A DNA stretch of 64,000 nt from Aquabacterium fontiphilum (GCF_009909205.1 NZ_JAAAPN010000003.1:248001-312000), one strand, 5' to 3'; positions 1 through 8,717 are shown, counted from the first letter of the stretch. A program made the numbers and translations. Notes: generated by a model from the letters alone, not told the origin.

Positions 1-306
1 CCCGCTGCCGAGGGCGGGGGGCTGATCCTGCATTACGACCCCGCCATCGCCGAGCCGTTCAAGACCATGAACGCCGACAGCGCCGCCAGCGGCGAAGCCA
101 TGTTGTGGCAGGTGTACGACGCCTTGCGTTGCGAGGTGCTGCTGCTGCGCGGCGCCGATTCCGACCTGCTTGATCGCGACACGGCGGTGGCCATGAGCGA
201 GCGTGGGCCACGCGCGCAATTGGTCGAGTTCGCCGGGGTGGGCCATGCTCCCACGCTGGTTGCCCCGGATCAGATCGACGTGGTCAGCCGCTTTTTGCTT
301 GCATGA
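1..306 (+). CDS. alpha/beta-fold hydrolase, C-terminal part (5' truncated by window edge)
   Basis: The reading frame is open from base 1 and gives the last 101 residues of a protein. It shows the usual end of an alpha/beta hydrolase: a strand with an acidic residue (VLLLRGADSDLL), then a loop with the probable catalytic histidine (GVGHAP) and a short final helix. The nucleophile elbow lies outside the window, so the substrate cannot be judged. The stop codon overlaps the relA start (ATGA), so the two genes are probably co-transcribed and translationally coupled. The family call is fairly safe; the exact function is unknown. Confidence 0.75.
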   Translation, partial: PAAEGGGLILHYDPAIAEPFKTMNADSAASGEAMLWQVYDALRCEVLLLRGADSDLLDRDTAVAMSERGPRAQLVEFAGVGHAPTLVAPDQIDVVSRFLLA

Positions 307-2606
307 AAACGGGTTCGCTCCAGCCCGGCAAGGACGGGGGCGGCCACGCCGCCATCGTCGAGCTGACGGATACCTGGCGCACAGGGCAGTCCGATGAGGC
401 TGCGCTCGACGAGGCGCGTGCGCTGTTGGCGCGCGCCCGTGCGTTCGCCGAGCCCCTGCTGACGGGGCAGCGCTTCGACACCGGCGAGCCCGCACTGGAA
501 CATGCCGATGGCGTCAGTGCCATTCTGCAAGGCATCGGTGCCTCGCCTGCGCTGCGCGCGGCTGCCTACCTGGTCTACGCCAGCGAGTACCTTGCCCAGC
601 CCGAGGAGGTGATCGAGCGCGCGTTTGGCGAAGCCTCGGCTCGCCTGGTGGCTCACACGCGCGCGCTGGTCCAGGTGCAGCGCAATGCCCGTGACGCCTG
701 GCAGGACCAGGTCGACGGCCCCTTGCCGGCCGAGCAGGTCGAGCGCATCCGCAAGATGCTGCTGGCCTTCTCGCGCGACCTCCGCGTGGTGCTCATGCGG
801 CTGGCCTCGCGGCTGCAGACCTTGCGGCATTTCGCGCAGTCGCGCCTGGCCTGCCCCAAGGCGCTGGCTCGCGAATCGCTGCAGGTCTTCGCACCGCTGG
901 CCAACCGGCTGGGCATCTGGCAGATCAAGTGGGAACTGGAGGACCTGTCCTTCCGCTTCCTGATGCCCGACACCTACCGCAGCATCGCGCGCGCGCTCGA
1001 TGAAAAGCGGCTGGAGCGCGAGCAGCACATCGAGCAGATCCGCACCCAGGTGCAGCAGGCCCTCAACGAGGCGGGCATCGGGGCGCTGGTGCAGGGGCGC
1101 CCGAAACACCTCTACAGCATCTGGAAGAAGATGCAGGGCAAGAACCTGCCGATCGACAAGGTGTTCGACATCCGCGCGCTGCGGGTGATCGTGGCCGATG
1201 TGCCGGCCTGTTATGCCGCGCTCAGCCGAGTGCACGAACTCTGGCACGCCATGCCAGAGGAGTTCTCCGACTACATCGCCAAGCCCAAGGCCAATGGGTA
1301 TCAGTCGCTGCACACGGTGGTACGTGATGAACTGGGTCGCTCGATCGAAATCCAGATCCGCACCCAGGCCATGCACGAGCATGCCGAAAGTGGCGTGGCT
1401 GCCCACTGGGCGTACAAGGAGGCTGGCACCAAGGGCTATGCGGGCGTACAGGCAGCGGGCGACTTCGAAAGCCGTGTCGCCGAGGCGCGCAAGACGGTGC
1501 TGCGCCAGTTGCTGGCATGGGAGCGTGATCTCGCCGCGGCCGACGATGCGCACAACGGCGGTGTGGGCGGGCAGGGCGGCGAGCCACACCGTGGGCTGTT
1601 TGATGACCGCATCTATGTGTTCACCCCCGGGGGCGACATCATCGACCTGCCGGCCGACGCCACACCGGTCGACTTCGCTTACACGCTGCACACCAACCTG
1701 GGACACCGCTGTCGAGGCGCCCGCGTCGACGGGGCCATGGTGCCGCTGAACACGCCACTCAAGAGCGGTCAGACGGTCGAGATCGTCTCGGCCAAGGAAG
1801 GTGGCCCGTCGATGGACTGGCTCAACACCGAGTTGGGCTACCTGCGCAGCCAGCGCGCCCGCGCCAAGGTGCGCGCCTGGTTCAACGCCATGGCCCAGCA
1901 GGCCACCATCGCCCGTGGCCGCGAAGCGGTCGAAAAACTGCTGCAGCGCGAGGGCAAGACTGCCACCAAGCTCGATGACCTGGCGGCCAACCTCGGTTTT
2001 CGCAGCGCCGATGCTCTGTTCGAGGTCGTGGGCAAGGACGAGTATTCATTGCGCAACATCGAGCAGGTGCTGCGCCCGGCCGAGCCCGAGCAGGATCCGG
2101 ATGCCTTCATCGCCCAGCGCCTGTCGCGTGGTGAGGCGCAAGTGCCCAGCGGCGATGGTCGCGGCGTGCTGGTCGTGGGCATGGATTCGCTGCTGACCCA
2201 GCTCGCACGGTGTTGCAAGCCCGCGCCACCCGACCCCATTGGCGGCTACGTGACGCGCGGCAAGGGCGTGGCCGTTCACCGGCTGGATTGCCCCAACTTC
2301 CGGCAGATGAGCTACCGCGACGGTGAACGCATCATCCCTGTGGCCTGGGGCCGACAGGCCACGCACGAATCGGCCCACTACGCCGTGGATGTGCTGGTGG
2401 AGGCGCACGATCGCTCGGGCCTGTTGCGAGACGTGTGCGACGTGCTGGCCCAGGGCAAGACCCATGTCCTGTCCATGCACAGCCAGACCACGCGTGACCG
2501 CGTCACCATCACGCTCACCGTGCAGACGGCCGATACGGCGCGCCTGGCATCACTGTTGGCCAAAGTGTCGCAAATCAGCGGCGTTTTGCGAGCACGTCGA
2601 AAATGA
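303..2606 (+). CDS. relA: RelA-type (p)ppGpp synthetase (GTP pyrophosphokinase), hydrolase domain degenerate
   Basis: The 767-residue RelA/SpoT homologue makes the stringent-response alarmone from ATP and GTP/GDP. Domains in order are a degenerate HD hydrolase region (about 45-190), the synthetase domain (about 240-370, with RPKHLYSIWKKM, FDIRALRVIV and ANGYQSLHTVV), a TGS domain (about 434-500, starting DDRIYVFTPGG) and a C-terminal ACT domain (about 690-767). Where SpoT-type enzymes carry the metal-binding His-Asp of the HD motif, this protein reads AAYLVYASEY. The (p)ppGpp hydrolase is therefore presumably inactive and this is the RelA-type, synthesis-only paralogue; a SpoT should exist elsewhere. 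The ATG overlaps the stop of the upstream hydrolase gene. Confidence 0.95.
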   Translation: MKTGSLQPGKDGGGHAAIVELTDTWRTGQSDEAALDEARALLARARAFAEPLLTGQRFDTGEPALEHADGVSAILQGIGASPALRAAAYLVYASEYLAQPEEVIERAFGEASARLVAHTRALVQVQRNARDAWQDQVDGPLPAEQVERIRKMLLAFSRDLRVVLMRLASRLQTLRHFAQSRLACPKALARESLQVFAPLANRLGIWQIKWELEDLSFRFLMPDTYRSIARALDEKRLEREQHIEQIRTQVQQALNEAGIGALVQGRPKHLYSIWKKMQGKNLPIDKVFDIRALRVIVADVPACYAALSRVHELWHAMPEEFSDYIAKPKANGYQSLHTVVRDELGRSIEIQIRTQAMHEHAESGVAAHWAYKEAGTKGYAGVQAAGDFESRVAEARKTVLRQLLAWERDLAAADDAHNGGVGGQGGEPHRGLFDDRIYVFTPGGDIIDLPADATPVDFAYTLHTNLGHRCRGARVDGAMVPLNTPLKSGQTVEIVSAKEGGPSMDWLNTELGYLRSQRARAKVRAWFNAMAQQATIARGREAVEKLLQREGKTATKLDDLAANLGFRSADALFEVVGKDEYSLRNIEQVLRPAEPEQDPDAFIAQRLSRGEAQVPSGDGRGVLVVGMDSLLTQLARCCKPAPPDPIGGYVTRGKGVAVHRLDCPNFRQMSYRDGERIIPVAWGRQATHESAHYAVDVLVEAHDRSGLLRDVCDVLAQGKTHVLSMHSQTTRDRVTITLTVQTADTARLASLLAKVSQISGVLRARRK

Positions 2607-2615
2607 TGCTATAGT
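2586..2615 (+). promoter_or_regulatory. putative promoter of tRNA-Val, nested in the 3' end of relA
   Basis: TTGCGA (2586-2591) and TATAGT (2610-2615) are separated by 18 bases. They sit about 11 bases before the mature 5' end of the tRNA. The -35 box lies inside the last codons of relA. Assignment is from spacing and hexamer match only. Confidence 0.4.
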
Positions 2616-2626
2616 CATGGTCTTCC

Positions 2627-2703
2627 AGGCGCGTAGCTCAGCTGGTTAGAGCACCACCTTGACATGGTGGGGGTCGTTGGTTCGAGTCCAATCGCGCCTA
2701 CCA
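2627..2703 (+). tRNA. tRNA-Val (anticodon GAC)
   Basis: A complete cloverleaf can be folded. The acceptor stem AGGCGCG (2627-2633) pairs with CGCGCCT (2693-2699). The anticodon stem CCACC/GGTGG closes the loop TTGACAT, with GAC at 2661-2663, and the T-arm contains GGTTCGAGTCC. The discriminator is A2700 and CCA is encoded at 2701-2703. It decodes GUC (and GUU by wobble) valine codons and is a single tRNA gene, followed directly by a terminator. Confidence 0.96.
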
Positions 2704-2713
2704 AACGGTAGAG

Positions 2714-2748
2714 AAGCCCGGTTCAACGAAAGTTGCACCGGGCTTTTT
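2714..2748 (+). terminator. rho-independent terminator after tRNA-Val
   Basis: AAGCCCGGT (2714-2722) pairs with ACCGGGCTT (2737-2745). An inner stem CAAC/GTTG is capped by a GAAA tetraloop, and a T-run follows at 2744-2748. It ends the relA/tRNA transcript before phaR. Confidence 0.85.
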
Positions 2749-2795
2749 CCTTGGTGGCTCCCATACAATGCGTCCGAACAGACGAGGAGTCATGG

Positions 2796-3404
2796 ATGAG
2801 CACTGCCCCCCGCCAGCGACGCGCTGCCACGGCCGACCCCTCCCCCGCGCATGATGCGCCCGAGGGGGACGCGCCCGCAGCCGATGCGCCACCAGGCGGC
2901 GCTGAATTCGGCGCAGTGCGCGTCATCAAGAAGTATCCCAACCGCCGTCTGTATGACACACGCACCAGCAGCTACATCACGCTGGCCGAGGTCAAGGATC
3001 GCGTCATGGCGTGCGAGCAGTTCGTCGTGATCGACGCCAAGACCGGCGAAGACCTCACGCGCAGCATCCTGCTGCAGATCATTCTGGAAGAGGAAACGGT
3101 CGGGATGCCGATGTTCTCGACCCAGTCGCTGGCGCAGATCATCCGCTTCTACGGCCACACCATGCAGGGCATGATGGGCAACTATCTGGATCGCAACATC
3201 CAGTCCTTCATCGACCTGCAATCCCGCCTCGCCGAAACTTCGGTCAAGAACCTGCAGCACAACCCGATGCAAAGCCTCATGGGCGGCTATCTGGAGCAGT
3301 CGCAAAAACTCTTCCAGCAGATGCAAGAGCAGATGACCAAACAGGCCGAGACCCTGATGGGCAACCTGGGCACAGGCCTGGGCGGCACCAAACGCGAAGA
3401 CTGA
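2796..3404 (+). CDS. phaR: polyhydroxyalkanoate synthesis repressor PhaR
   Basis: The 202-residue regulator binds both DNA and polyhydroxyalkanoate granules and represses phasin and PHA genes until polymer accumulates. After a 40-residue Ala/Pro/Asp-rich head comes the PhaR DNA-binding domain (VRVIKKYPNRRLYDT, from about residue 42). The accumulation-regulator repeat follows (MFSTQSLAQIIRFYGHTMQG), with a Met/Gln-rich C-terminal helix. The ATG at 2796 is chosen because GAGGAG lies seven bases upstream; a longer in-frame extension would begin inside the terminator hairpin. PHA synthase genes are not in this window. Confidence 0.92.
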   Translation: MSTAPRQRRAATADPSPAHDAPEGDAPAADAPPGGAEFGAVRVIKKYPNRRLYDTRTSSYITLAEVKDRVMACEQFVVIDAKTGEDLTRSILLQIILEEETVGMPMFSTQSLAQIIRFYGHTMQGMMGNYLDRNIQSFIDLQSRLAETSVKNLQHNPMQSLMGGYLEQSQKLFQQMQEQMTKQAETLMGNLGTGLGGTKRED

Positions 3405-3431
3405 AGGCGCTGGCGCAGCGCAGGTCGCTGC

Positions 3432-4106
3432 TCAGCTGCCCAATGCGGCCCGCAGAACGGGCCAGACGTTTTCCAGCATCACCGGATGCGCGCGGGCCAG
3501 CGGGTGGATGCCATCGGGCTGGAACCAGTCTCGGGCGTCGGCGCGATCTGCCACGCCCTGCAGCAGGAAGGGTACCAACGGTGCGCCCGTGCGTTCGGAC
3601 ACCCGCTGATACACGCGGGCAAAGTCCTCTGCGTAGCGACGACCATAGTTCGGTGGCAGTTGCATGCCCACCAGAATCGGCCTGGCACCGGCTTCCTTGG
3701 CCAGCGTCACCATCGCAGACAGGTTGTCCTCGGTCGTCTTCAGCGACCAGCCACGCAGCGCGTCATTGCCACCCAGTTCGATCAGCACATGGGTGGGCTT
3801 GTGGGTCTGCAAGAGGGCCGGCAGGCGGGTGCGTCCGCCCGCTGTGGTTTCGCCGCTGATGCTGCCATTGATGACGGTCGCGCCCGGGCGCTGCTGTCGA
3901 AGCCGCTGCTCCAGCAAGGCCACCCAGCCCGTGCCGCGGGCAATGCCGTACTCTGCAGACAGGCTGTCGCCCAGCACCAGAATGCGCGCACCGGGCGTGG
4001 CTGTGGCCACCCTGGCCACCGCGGGACCAGCCACCAGCAGGCCGCAATAACCCAGCAGCGTGAGACCCAAGCGCCGTCGCGTACAGTCGCAAGCCATCGC
4101 CTTCAT
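3432..4106 (-). CDS. tesA: secreted GDSL arylesterase/lysophospholipase (TesA family)
   Basis: The 224-residue periplasmic SGNH-hydrolase has a cleavable signal peptide (basic CTRRR followed by a Leu/Val-rich core ending AVA). All four family blocks are visible: VLGDSLSAEYG with the nucleophile Ser, the Gly block NGSISGETTAGG, the Asn block GGNDALRG, and DGIHP with the Asp-His pair. The family hydrolyses short- to long-chain esters and thioesters. It diverges from an ABC ATPase, as E. coli tesA does from ybbA. The frame is open further upstream, so the start at 4106 is chosen for the signal peptide; 4097 is possible. Confidence 0.9.
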   Translation of the reverse strand: MKAMACDCTRRRLGLTLLGYCGLLVAGPAVARVATATPGARILVLGDSLSAEYGIARGTGWVALLEQRLRQQRPGATVINGSISGETTAGGRTRLPALLQTHKPTHVLIELGGNDALRGWSLKTTEDNLSAMVTLAKEAGARPILVGMQLPPNYGRRYAEDFARVYQRVSERTGAPLVPFLLQGVADRADARDWFQPDGIHPLARAHPVMLENVWPVLRAALGS

Positions 4107-4122
4107 CACTTTCGTTTGCCTC

Positions 4123-4830
4123 ATGTCCATCGACACCGTGCCTGCCCGATCCGCTACCGCCTCCGACCTGGCCCTGGATGTACAGGGCGTCAGCAAGGTG
4201 GTGTCCGATTCAGGTGGCCCGCTGACCATTCTGCATGAGGTCGGCCTGCAGGTGCCCCGTGGTCAAACCTTGGCCATCGTGGGGGCATCCGGCTCGGGCA
4301 AGAGTACGCTGCTGTCCTTGATGGCGGGGCTGGACGTGCCCACCACTGGGCGCGTCGTGCTGTGTGGGCAATCGCTGTTCGAGCTGGACGAGGATGCGCG
4401 TGCGGCCCATCGGGCGAGGCATGTGGGTTTCGTGTTCCAGAACTTCCAGCTGATCGGTCACCTGAGCGCGCTGGAAAACGTGATGTTGCCGCTCGAGTTG
4501 CTGGGTGACCGTCAGGCGCGCAGCAAGGCGCAGGACATGCTGGCGCGTGTGGGGCTGGCCGAGCGCCTGGGCCACAAACCCGTGCTGTTGTCAGGCGGTG
4601 AGCAACAGCGCGTGGCGCTGGCGCGCGCCTTTGTGGTGGGGCCTGAGATCCTGATGGCCGATGAGCCGACCGGCAGTCTGGACCATGCCACCGGTGCGTC
4701 GGTCATGGATCTGATGTTCGCGCTCAACCGCGAGCAGGGCACGACGCTGGTTCTCGTGACGCATGACCTCCAGATCGCCGCGCGCTGCGAGCGCACGGTG
4801 CGCATCCAGGCCGGCCGCCTCAGCGGTTAG
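4123..4830 (+). CDS. ABC transporter ATP-binding protein, YbbA/LolD-like
   Basis: The 235-residue ATPase shows Walker A (GASGSGKST, about residue 56), signature LSGGEQQRVALARA, Walker B ILMADEPTG and H-loop LVTHDL. It groups by motif and size with the MacB/LolD/YbbA class that partners an FtsX-like permease. The divergent tesA neighbour supports YbbA. The expected ybbP permease is not downstream; rlmB follows ten bases later. The permease may therefore be elsewhere or lost. The start at 4123 (MSIDTVPARS) leaves 16 bases to the tesA start; an upstream in-frame ATG would lie inside tesA. Confidence 0.88.
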   Translation: MSIDTVPARSATASDLALDVQGVSKVVSDSGGPLTILHEVGLQVPRGQTLAIVGASGSGKSTLLSLMAGLDVPTTGRVVLCGQSLFELDEDARAAHRARHVGFVFQNFQLIGHLSALENVMLPLELLGDRQARSKAQDMLARVGLAERLGHKPVLLSGGEQQRVALARAFVVGPEILMADEPTGSLDHATGASVMDLMFALNREQGTTLVLVTHDLQIAARCERTVRIQAGRLSG

Positions 4831-4839
4831 GATGCCGGG

Positions 4840-5586
4840 ATGAGTCTGAAACCCCTGTTCGGCTTCCATGCCGTCACCGTGCGGCTGAAGGTCGCACCCG
4901 AGTCCATTCGCGAGCTGCATGTCGACGCCACCCGGCGCGATCAGCGCATGAAGCAGTTCCTGGCGCGCGCCGAAGAAGCGGGCGTCGCTGTCATCGCCAG
5001 CGACGACGAGCGCCTCAGCAAACTCTGCGGGACCCACCGTCACCAGGGCGTGGTGGCCCGCGTGACCGCGCTCAGCCAGGCCCGATCGTTGGACGACCTG
5101 CTGGATGAACTGGCCGAGCCACCCCTGCTGCTCGTGCTCGACGGCATCACCGATCCGCACAACCTGGGCGCCTGCCTGCGCGTGGCCGATGGCGCCGGGG
5201 CACATGCCGTCATCGCACCCAAGGACCATGCCGTAGGCATCAACGCCACGGTGGCCAAGGTGGCCAGCGGCGCGGCTGAAACCATGCCTTATTTCATGGT
5301 GACCAACCTGGCGCGCACGCTGGGTGAACTGAAAGAGCGCGACATCTGGGTGGTCGGCACATCCGACGATGCGCCCCAGAGCCTGTACGAGGGCAACTAC
5401 GTGACGCCGACGGCGCTGGTCCTGGGTGCTGAGGGCACGGGCATGCGCCAGCTCACGCGCAAGCATTGTGATGCCCTGATCAGCATCCCCATGCTCGGCG
5501 CCGTCGAGAGCCTCAACGTCTCGGTGGCCAGCGGCGTATGCCTCTATGAGGCGCGGCGTCAACGCCTGGCGGATAACCGGGACTGA
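4840..5586 (+). CDS. rlmB: 23S rRNA (guanosine-2'-O-)-methyltransferase RlmB
   Basis: This 248-residue SPOUT-class enzyme methylates the 2'-OH of G2251 in the peptidyl-transferase P-loop of 23S rRNA. The N-terminal substrate-binding domain begins [12 protein letters not shown]. The C-terminal trefoil knot contains [29 protein letters not shown] and the SAM-pocket segment [18 protein letters not shown]. It begins ten bases after the ABC ATPase gene and probably shares its transcript. Its end overlaps the convergent MFS gene by 28 bases. Confidence 0.94.
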   Translation: MSLKPLFGFHAVTVRLKVAPESIRELHVDATRRDQRMKQFLARAEEAGVAVIASDDERLSKLCGTHRHQGVVARVTALSQARSLDDLLDELAEPPLLLVLDGITDPHNLGACLRVADGAGAHAVIAPKDHAVGINATVAKVASGAAETMPYFMVTNLARTLGELKERDIWVVGTSDDAPQSLYEGNYVTPTALVLGAEGTGMRQLTRKHCDALISIPMLGAVESLNVSVASGVCLYEARRQRLADNRD

Positions 5587-6746
5587 GCCCGCATGGCCCA
5601 GGCGCTGAGCGCCAGGGCCACCACCATCCAGCCCAGCCCCAGCCAGTGCAGTTCGCTGTAATCGTGGTGGGTGAGGATCCAGCTGCCACCCGATGCGCCC
5701 ACGGCATGGCCCAGGTAGATGGCCGAGGTGTTGAGCGCCATCAGGGCGGGGGCCAGGCGCGGCGACAGGCCGCCCAGACGGGCTTGTTGCCCCGAGTTGG
5801 TGGCAAAGCCGCTCAGCGCCCACGGCACGAGCACGATTGCCAGCCCGACCAAGGTGGTGGCCAGCGGCCACATCACCAGGCTCACGGCCATCATGGCCAG
5901 CGTGAACGTGACGGCCTGCGCGGCACCCAGGCCATCGACCACTCGGTTGAGCACCAAGTTACCGGCCAAGGCCAGCCCGCCAAACCAGGCGAACATCAGG
6001 CTGATCTGCTCGGGAGAGGCATCAAAGACGTTGCGGTAGTAGGGGGCAGCGTAGGCCAGCAAGGTGAACTGCCCGGCGCTTTGGCAGGCGGTCACGGCGA
6101 TCAGCGCCACCAGCAGGGGCGAGCGCGCCACCTTGCCCCATGAGCGCATGGACAGTGCAGGGGGCTTGAGGCCATGTGGCACGGTGCGCCACACCAGCCA
6201 GGCCGCAGCCAGCGAGCCCGCGGCCACAAGCAGCATCGCCACCCGCCAGCCCATGCGCTCACCCACCCAGGCGGCCAGCGGCATGCCGGCCACCGAGGCG
6301 ATCGACCACCCCATGAACACGAAGGTGATGTGCCGACCGCGATGAGCCGGGGTGCTCATGAAACCGATGGTGGCTGCCGCTTGCGGCGTGAACACCGCAG
6401 CCGACAGCACGGTCAGCGCCCGCACGGGCCACAGCCAGTCGTAATCGGGCGCCGCGGCGCTCAGCGCATGGCCGATGGCGTACCAGACCATGGCCCAGCT
6501 GAGCAGCCGTCGACGATCCATGCGGGCCACCAGCGTGGCCAGAACCGGGGCGCCCACGCCCATCATCACGGCGGCAATCGCCAGCAGTTCGCCCGCCTTG
6601 GCCACCGAAATCGACAGCGAAGCCGTCAGGTCATTGAGCGTGCCGCCCACGACCATCACGCCGCAGCCGATCATGAAGTTGCCCACGAGCAGCGACCACG
6701 ACGTGGCGCGCATGCCCTCCCGGCTCAGACTGCGTTCGGCCTCCAC
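5559..6746 (-). CDS. MFS transporter (sugar/drug efflux-like)
   Basis: The 395-residue protein has about twelve hydrophobic segments arranged as two six-helix halves. The loop [19 protein letters not shown] between helices 2 and 3 matches motif A of the major facilitator superfamily. Overall it resembles the AraJ/SotB/YdhP efflux group, but the substrate cannot be read from sequence. It starts 13 bases after the hydroxyacid dehydrogenase gene and is likely co-transcribed with it. A second possible start is 6713 (MRATSW). Confidence 0.82.
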   Translation of the reverse strand: MEAERSLSREGMRATSWSLLVGNFMIGCGVMVVGGTLNDLTASLSISVAKAGELLAIAAVMMGVGAPVLATLVARMDRRRLLSWAMVWYAIGHALSAAAPDYDWLWPVRALTVLSAAVFTPQAAATIGFMSTPAHRGRHITFVFMGWSIASVAGMPLAAWVGERMGWRVAMLLVAAGSLAAAWLVWRTVPHGLKPPALSMRSWGKVARSPLLVALIAVTACQSAGQFTLLAYAAPYYRNVFDASPEQISLMFAWFGGLALAGNLVLNRVVDGLGAAQAVTFTLAMMAVSLVMWPLATTLVGLAIVLVPWALSGFATNSGQQARLGGLSPRLAPALMALNTSAIYLGHAVGASGGSWILTHHDYSELHWLGLGWMVVALALSAWAMRAQSRLSARR

Positions 6747-6759
6747 TGCTTGGTCCCGC

Positions 6760-7767
6760 TCAGCGCTGTACTTTCAACGCCTCGGGGTTGACGATGTTGG
6801 TCGGATTGCCGGCCAGGTAGGCCAACAGGTTGTCAAAGGCCTGGCTGAACAGGGCTTCGTAGTTGCCTTGCTCCACAAAACCGATATGCGGCGTGCAGAC
6901 GGCATTTTCGATGCGGAGCAACGGATGCCCCTGCAGAATCGGTTCGCTTTCGAACACATCGACGGCGGCCATGCCAGGCCGGCCCCGATTCAGTGCGGCC
7001 ACGAGGGCGCCTTCCTCAATGAGCTCGGCGCGGGAGGTGTTGACCAGCAAGGCCGTGGGTTTCATGCGGCTGAGGTCATCAAGTTTCACGATGCCGCGTG
7101 TGTCGTCCGTCAGCCGCAGATGCAGGCTGAGCACATCGGCAGCTGCGAAGAAGGCGTCGCGCGAGGGCGCCGCAATGAGGCCATCCTGCTGGGCCTGTGC
7201 GCGCGAGGCTTCGCTGCCCCAGACCACCACGTGCATGCCGAACGCGCGACCGTAACCCGCCACCAGCTTGCCGATACGGCCATAACCCCAGACGCCCAGC
7301 GTCTTGCCCTGCAGCGTCATGCCCAGACCGAAATTGGTGGGCATCGACGCAGACTTCAGTCCTGCCTGTTGCCAGGCGCCATGCTTGAGGTTGCCGATGT
7401 ACTGGGGAAGTCGGCGCATGGACGCCATCACCAGTGCCCAGGTCAACTCGGCGGTGGCCACGGCATCGGCCGTGCCTTCGGCCACGGCAATGCCCAGTCG
7501 GGTGCAGGCGTCCAGGTCGATGTGAGAGCCGACCGGTCCGGTCTGGCAGATGAGGCGCAGCTTGGGCAGCTTCTCAAGCAAGGCGCGCGGGAAATGGGTG
7601 CGCTCGCGGATCAGCACCAGGGCTTCGGCGTCTCTCAGACGCACGGCCAGCTGGCCGATGCCCTTGACGGTGTTGGTGAAGACCTTGGCAGACAGGCCAT
7701 CCAACTTGGCTGCGCACGGAAGCTTGCGGACGGCGTCTTGGTAGTCGTCCAGGATGATGATGTTCAT
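6760..7767 (-). CDS. D-2-hydroxyacid dehydrogenase family protein
   Basis: The 335-residue NAD-dependent oxidoreductase has the glyoxylate/phosphoglycerate dehydrogenase fold. The NAD-binding motif is GVWGYGRIGKLVAGYGRAFG. The catalytic Arg (NTSRAELIEEG), Glu (VFESEP) and His (TPHIGF) are all present. The substrate is unknown; phosphoglycerate, hydroxypyruvate or another 2-oxoacid are all possible. It is the first gene of a two-gene minus-strand unit with the MFS transporter. Confidence 0.87.
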   Translation of the reverse strand: MNIIILDDYQDAVRKLPCAAKLDGLSAKVFTNTVKGIGQLAVRLRDAEALVLIRERTHFPRALLEKLPKLRLICQTGPVGSHIDLDACTRLGIAVAEGTADAVATAELTWALVMASMRRLPQYIGNLKHGAWQQAGLKSASMPTNFGLGMTLQGKTLGVWGYGRIGKLVAGYGRAFGMHVVVWGSEASRAQAQQDGLIAAPSRDAFFAAADVLSLHLRLTDDTRGIVKLDDLSRMKPTALLVNTSRAELIEEGALVAALNRGRPGMAAVDVFESEPILQGHPLLRIENAVCTPHIGFVEQGNYEALFSQAFDNLLAYLAGNPTNIVNPEALKVQR

Positions 7768-7854
7768 GGCAGATCGCGGTTCAGCCTGCCATTGTGCTAC
7801 GGGCGCATTGTCCCTTCGCGTAGCTTTGTAAAGTGCGACGGAAAAGTACCTTGC

Positions 7855-8340
7855 TTACCAGCTCGTCACACGCGCGTGGCGAGGCTCGCCTTGCTTGAAC
7901 GAGCGAACCGGGAAGTGGGCATCGAGGCTGTCGACGCGGGCCTGGGCCTCGATCTGCCCCCGGTGCACGGCAATGGCCTTGAACACATCTGCGCGTAGGT
8001 GCCACAGTTCGCGCAAGGAGCGCGCGCACTCGATGCGGTCGCGCACCTGGTTGGCGCGGGCGGATTGCAGATCCCACAGCGCATTGCGGAATTCGGCGCG
8101 CACGCGGTTCAGGGCACTCAGCGGGGGCGCGGGCGGCGTGGGGTCTTCGAGATCCCAGAGCCATTGCCAGGTGCGGCTGACCCAGCGCTTCCAGGCCGGC
8201 TCGCTGCGCCAGAACAGGGCCGGCGGGGCGGTTTCCTGCCGTCGAAAGTCAGAAGACGGCATGACGTCCATCGCGGACGTCTGGGTCTGGAAGCCCGAAA
8301 AATCGTCTCGCCGTGATTCGTCAGAGAAAAACCTCGCCAT
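7855..8340 (-). CDS. hypothetical protein, Trp-rich centre
   Basis: The 161-residue soluble protein is not recognised as a characterised family. Its first 50 residues are polar (MARFFSDESRRDDFSGF). A Trp-rich segment follows (WKRWVSRTWQWLWDLEDP), then a Pro stretch and a long charged helix rich in Arg and Glu (about 75-140). There is no signal peptide or convincing membrane helix. The ATG at 8340 is preferred because GAGGG lies five bases before it. It stands alone on the minus strand between the dehydrogenase and bfd. The coding call rests on length, start signal and codon bias. Confidence 0.6.
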   Translation of the reverse strand: MARFFSDESRRDDFSGFQTQTSAMDVMPSSDFRRQETAPPALFWRSEPAWKRWVSRTWQWLWDLEDPTPPAPPLSALNRVRAEFRNALWDLQSARANQVRDRIECARSLRELWHLRADVFKAIAVHRGQIEAQARVDSLDAHFPVRSFKQGEPRHARVTSW

Positions 8341-8440
8341 GGTGCCCTCGCTCACCGGCCGCAGCGTGCGACCGTGGGAGGTTTATCGGCGAGAAAGGGG
8401 GGCGGCTTGAGGGGGAGAAGCGCGGTCAGCTACGGTCTGA

Positions 8441-8662
8441 TCAGGCCATCGCCGGCATGGCGATGCCGACCCAGTCGCCCACAGTCGCGCGGCGCTGTTG
8501 AGATTTTGCGTCGTGGAAAACCTCGCGGGCACAGCTCTCACAGCAGCCGCAGCAGGTCGCCACTCCGGTGTCGGCCTGCAAGCTCTCAAAAGACGCACAT
8601 CCCTGCTGCACATGGCGAGAGATGTCCTTGTCCGAGACGCGGTGGCAGACGCAAACAATCAT
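8441..8662 (-). CDS. bfd: bacterioferritin-associated ferredoxin
   Basis: The 73-residue [2Fe-2S] protein delivers electrons to bacterioferritin to release stored iron. The N-terminal MIVCVCHRVSDKDI and the cluster TCCGCCESC give the cysteine pattern of the family. The ATG at 8662 has GGAG nine bases upstream; a GTG nine bases earlier is in frame but less likely. It lies directly downstream of bfr on the same strand. It has its own near-consensus Fur site 37-55 bases before the start, so it is expected to rise when iron is scarce while bfr is regulated separately. Confidence 0.93.
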   Translation of the reverse strand: MIVCVCHRVSDKDISRHVQQGCASFESLQADTGVATCCGCCESCAREVFHDAKSQQRRATVGDWVGIAMPAMA

Positions 8663-8698
8663 GAGAGGCACTCCGGCGGTGAAGTGGATGCATTATCG

Positions 8699-8717
8699 AA
8701 TAAGAATAATTCGCATG
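8699..8717 (-). promoter_or_regulatory. Fur box upstream of bfd
   Basis: On the minus strand the 19 bases read CATGCGAATTATTCTTATT. This matches 16 of 19 positions of the Fur consensus written as AATGAGAATTATTCTCATT, and the central GAATTATTCT is perfect. It sits in the 120-base gap between bfr and bfd, in the position for repressing bfd. No second copy was seen ahead of bfr. Confidence 0.75.
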
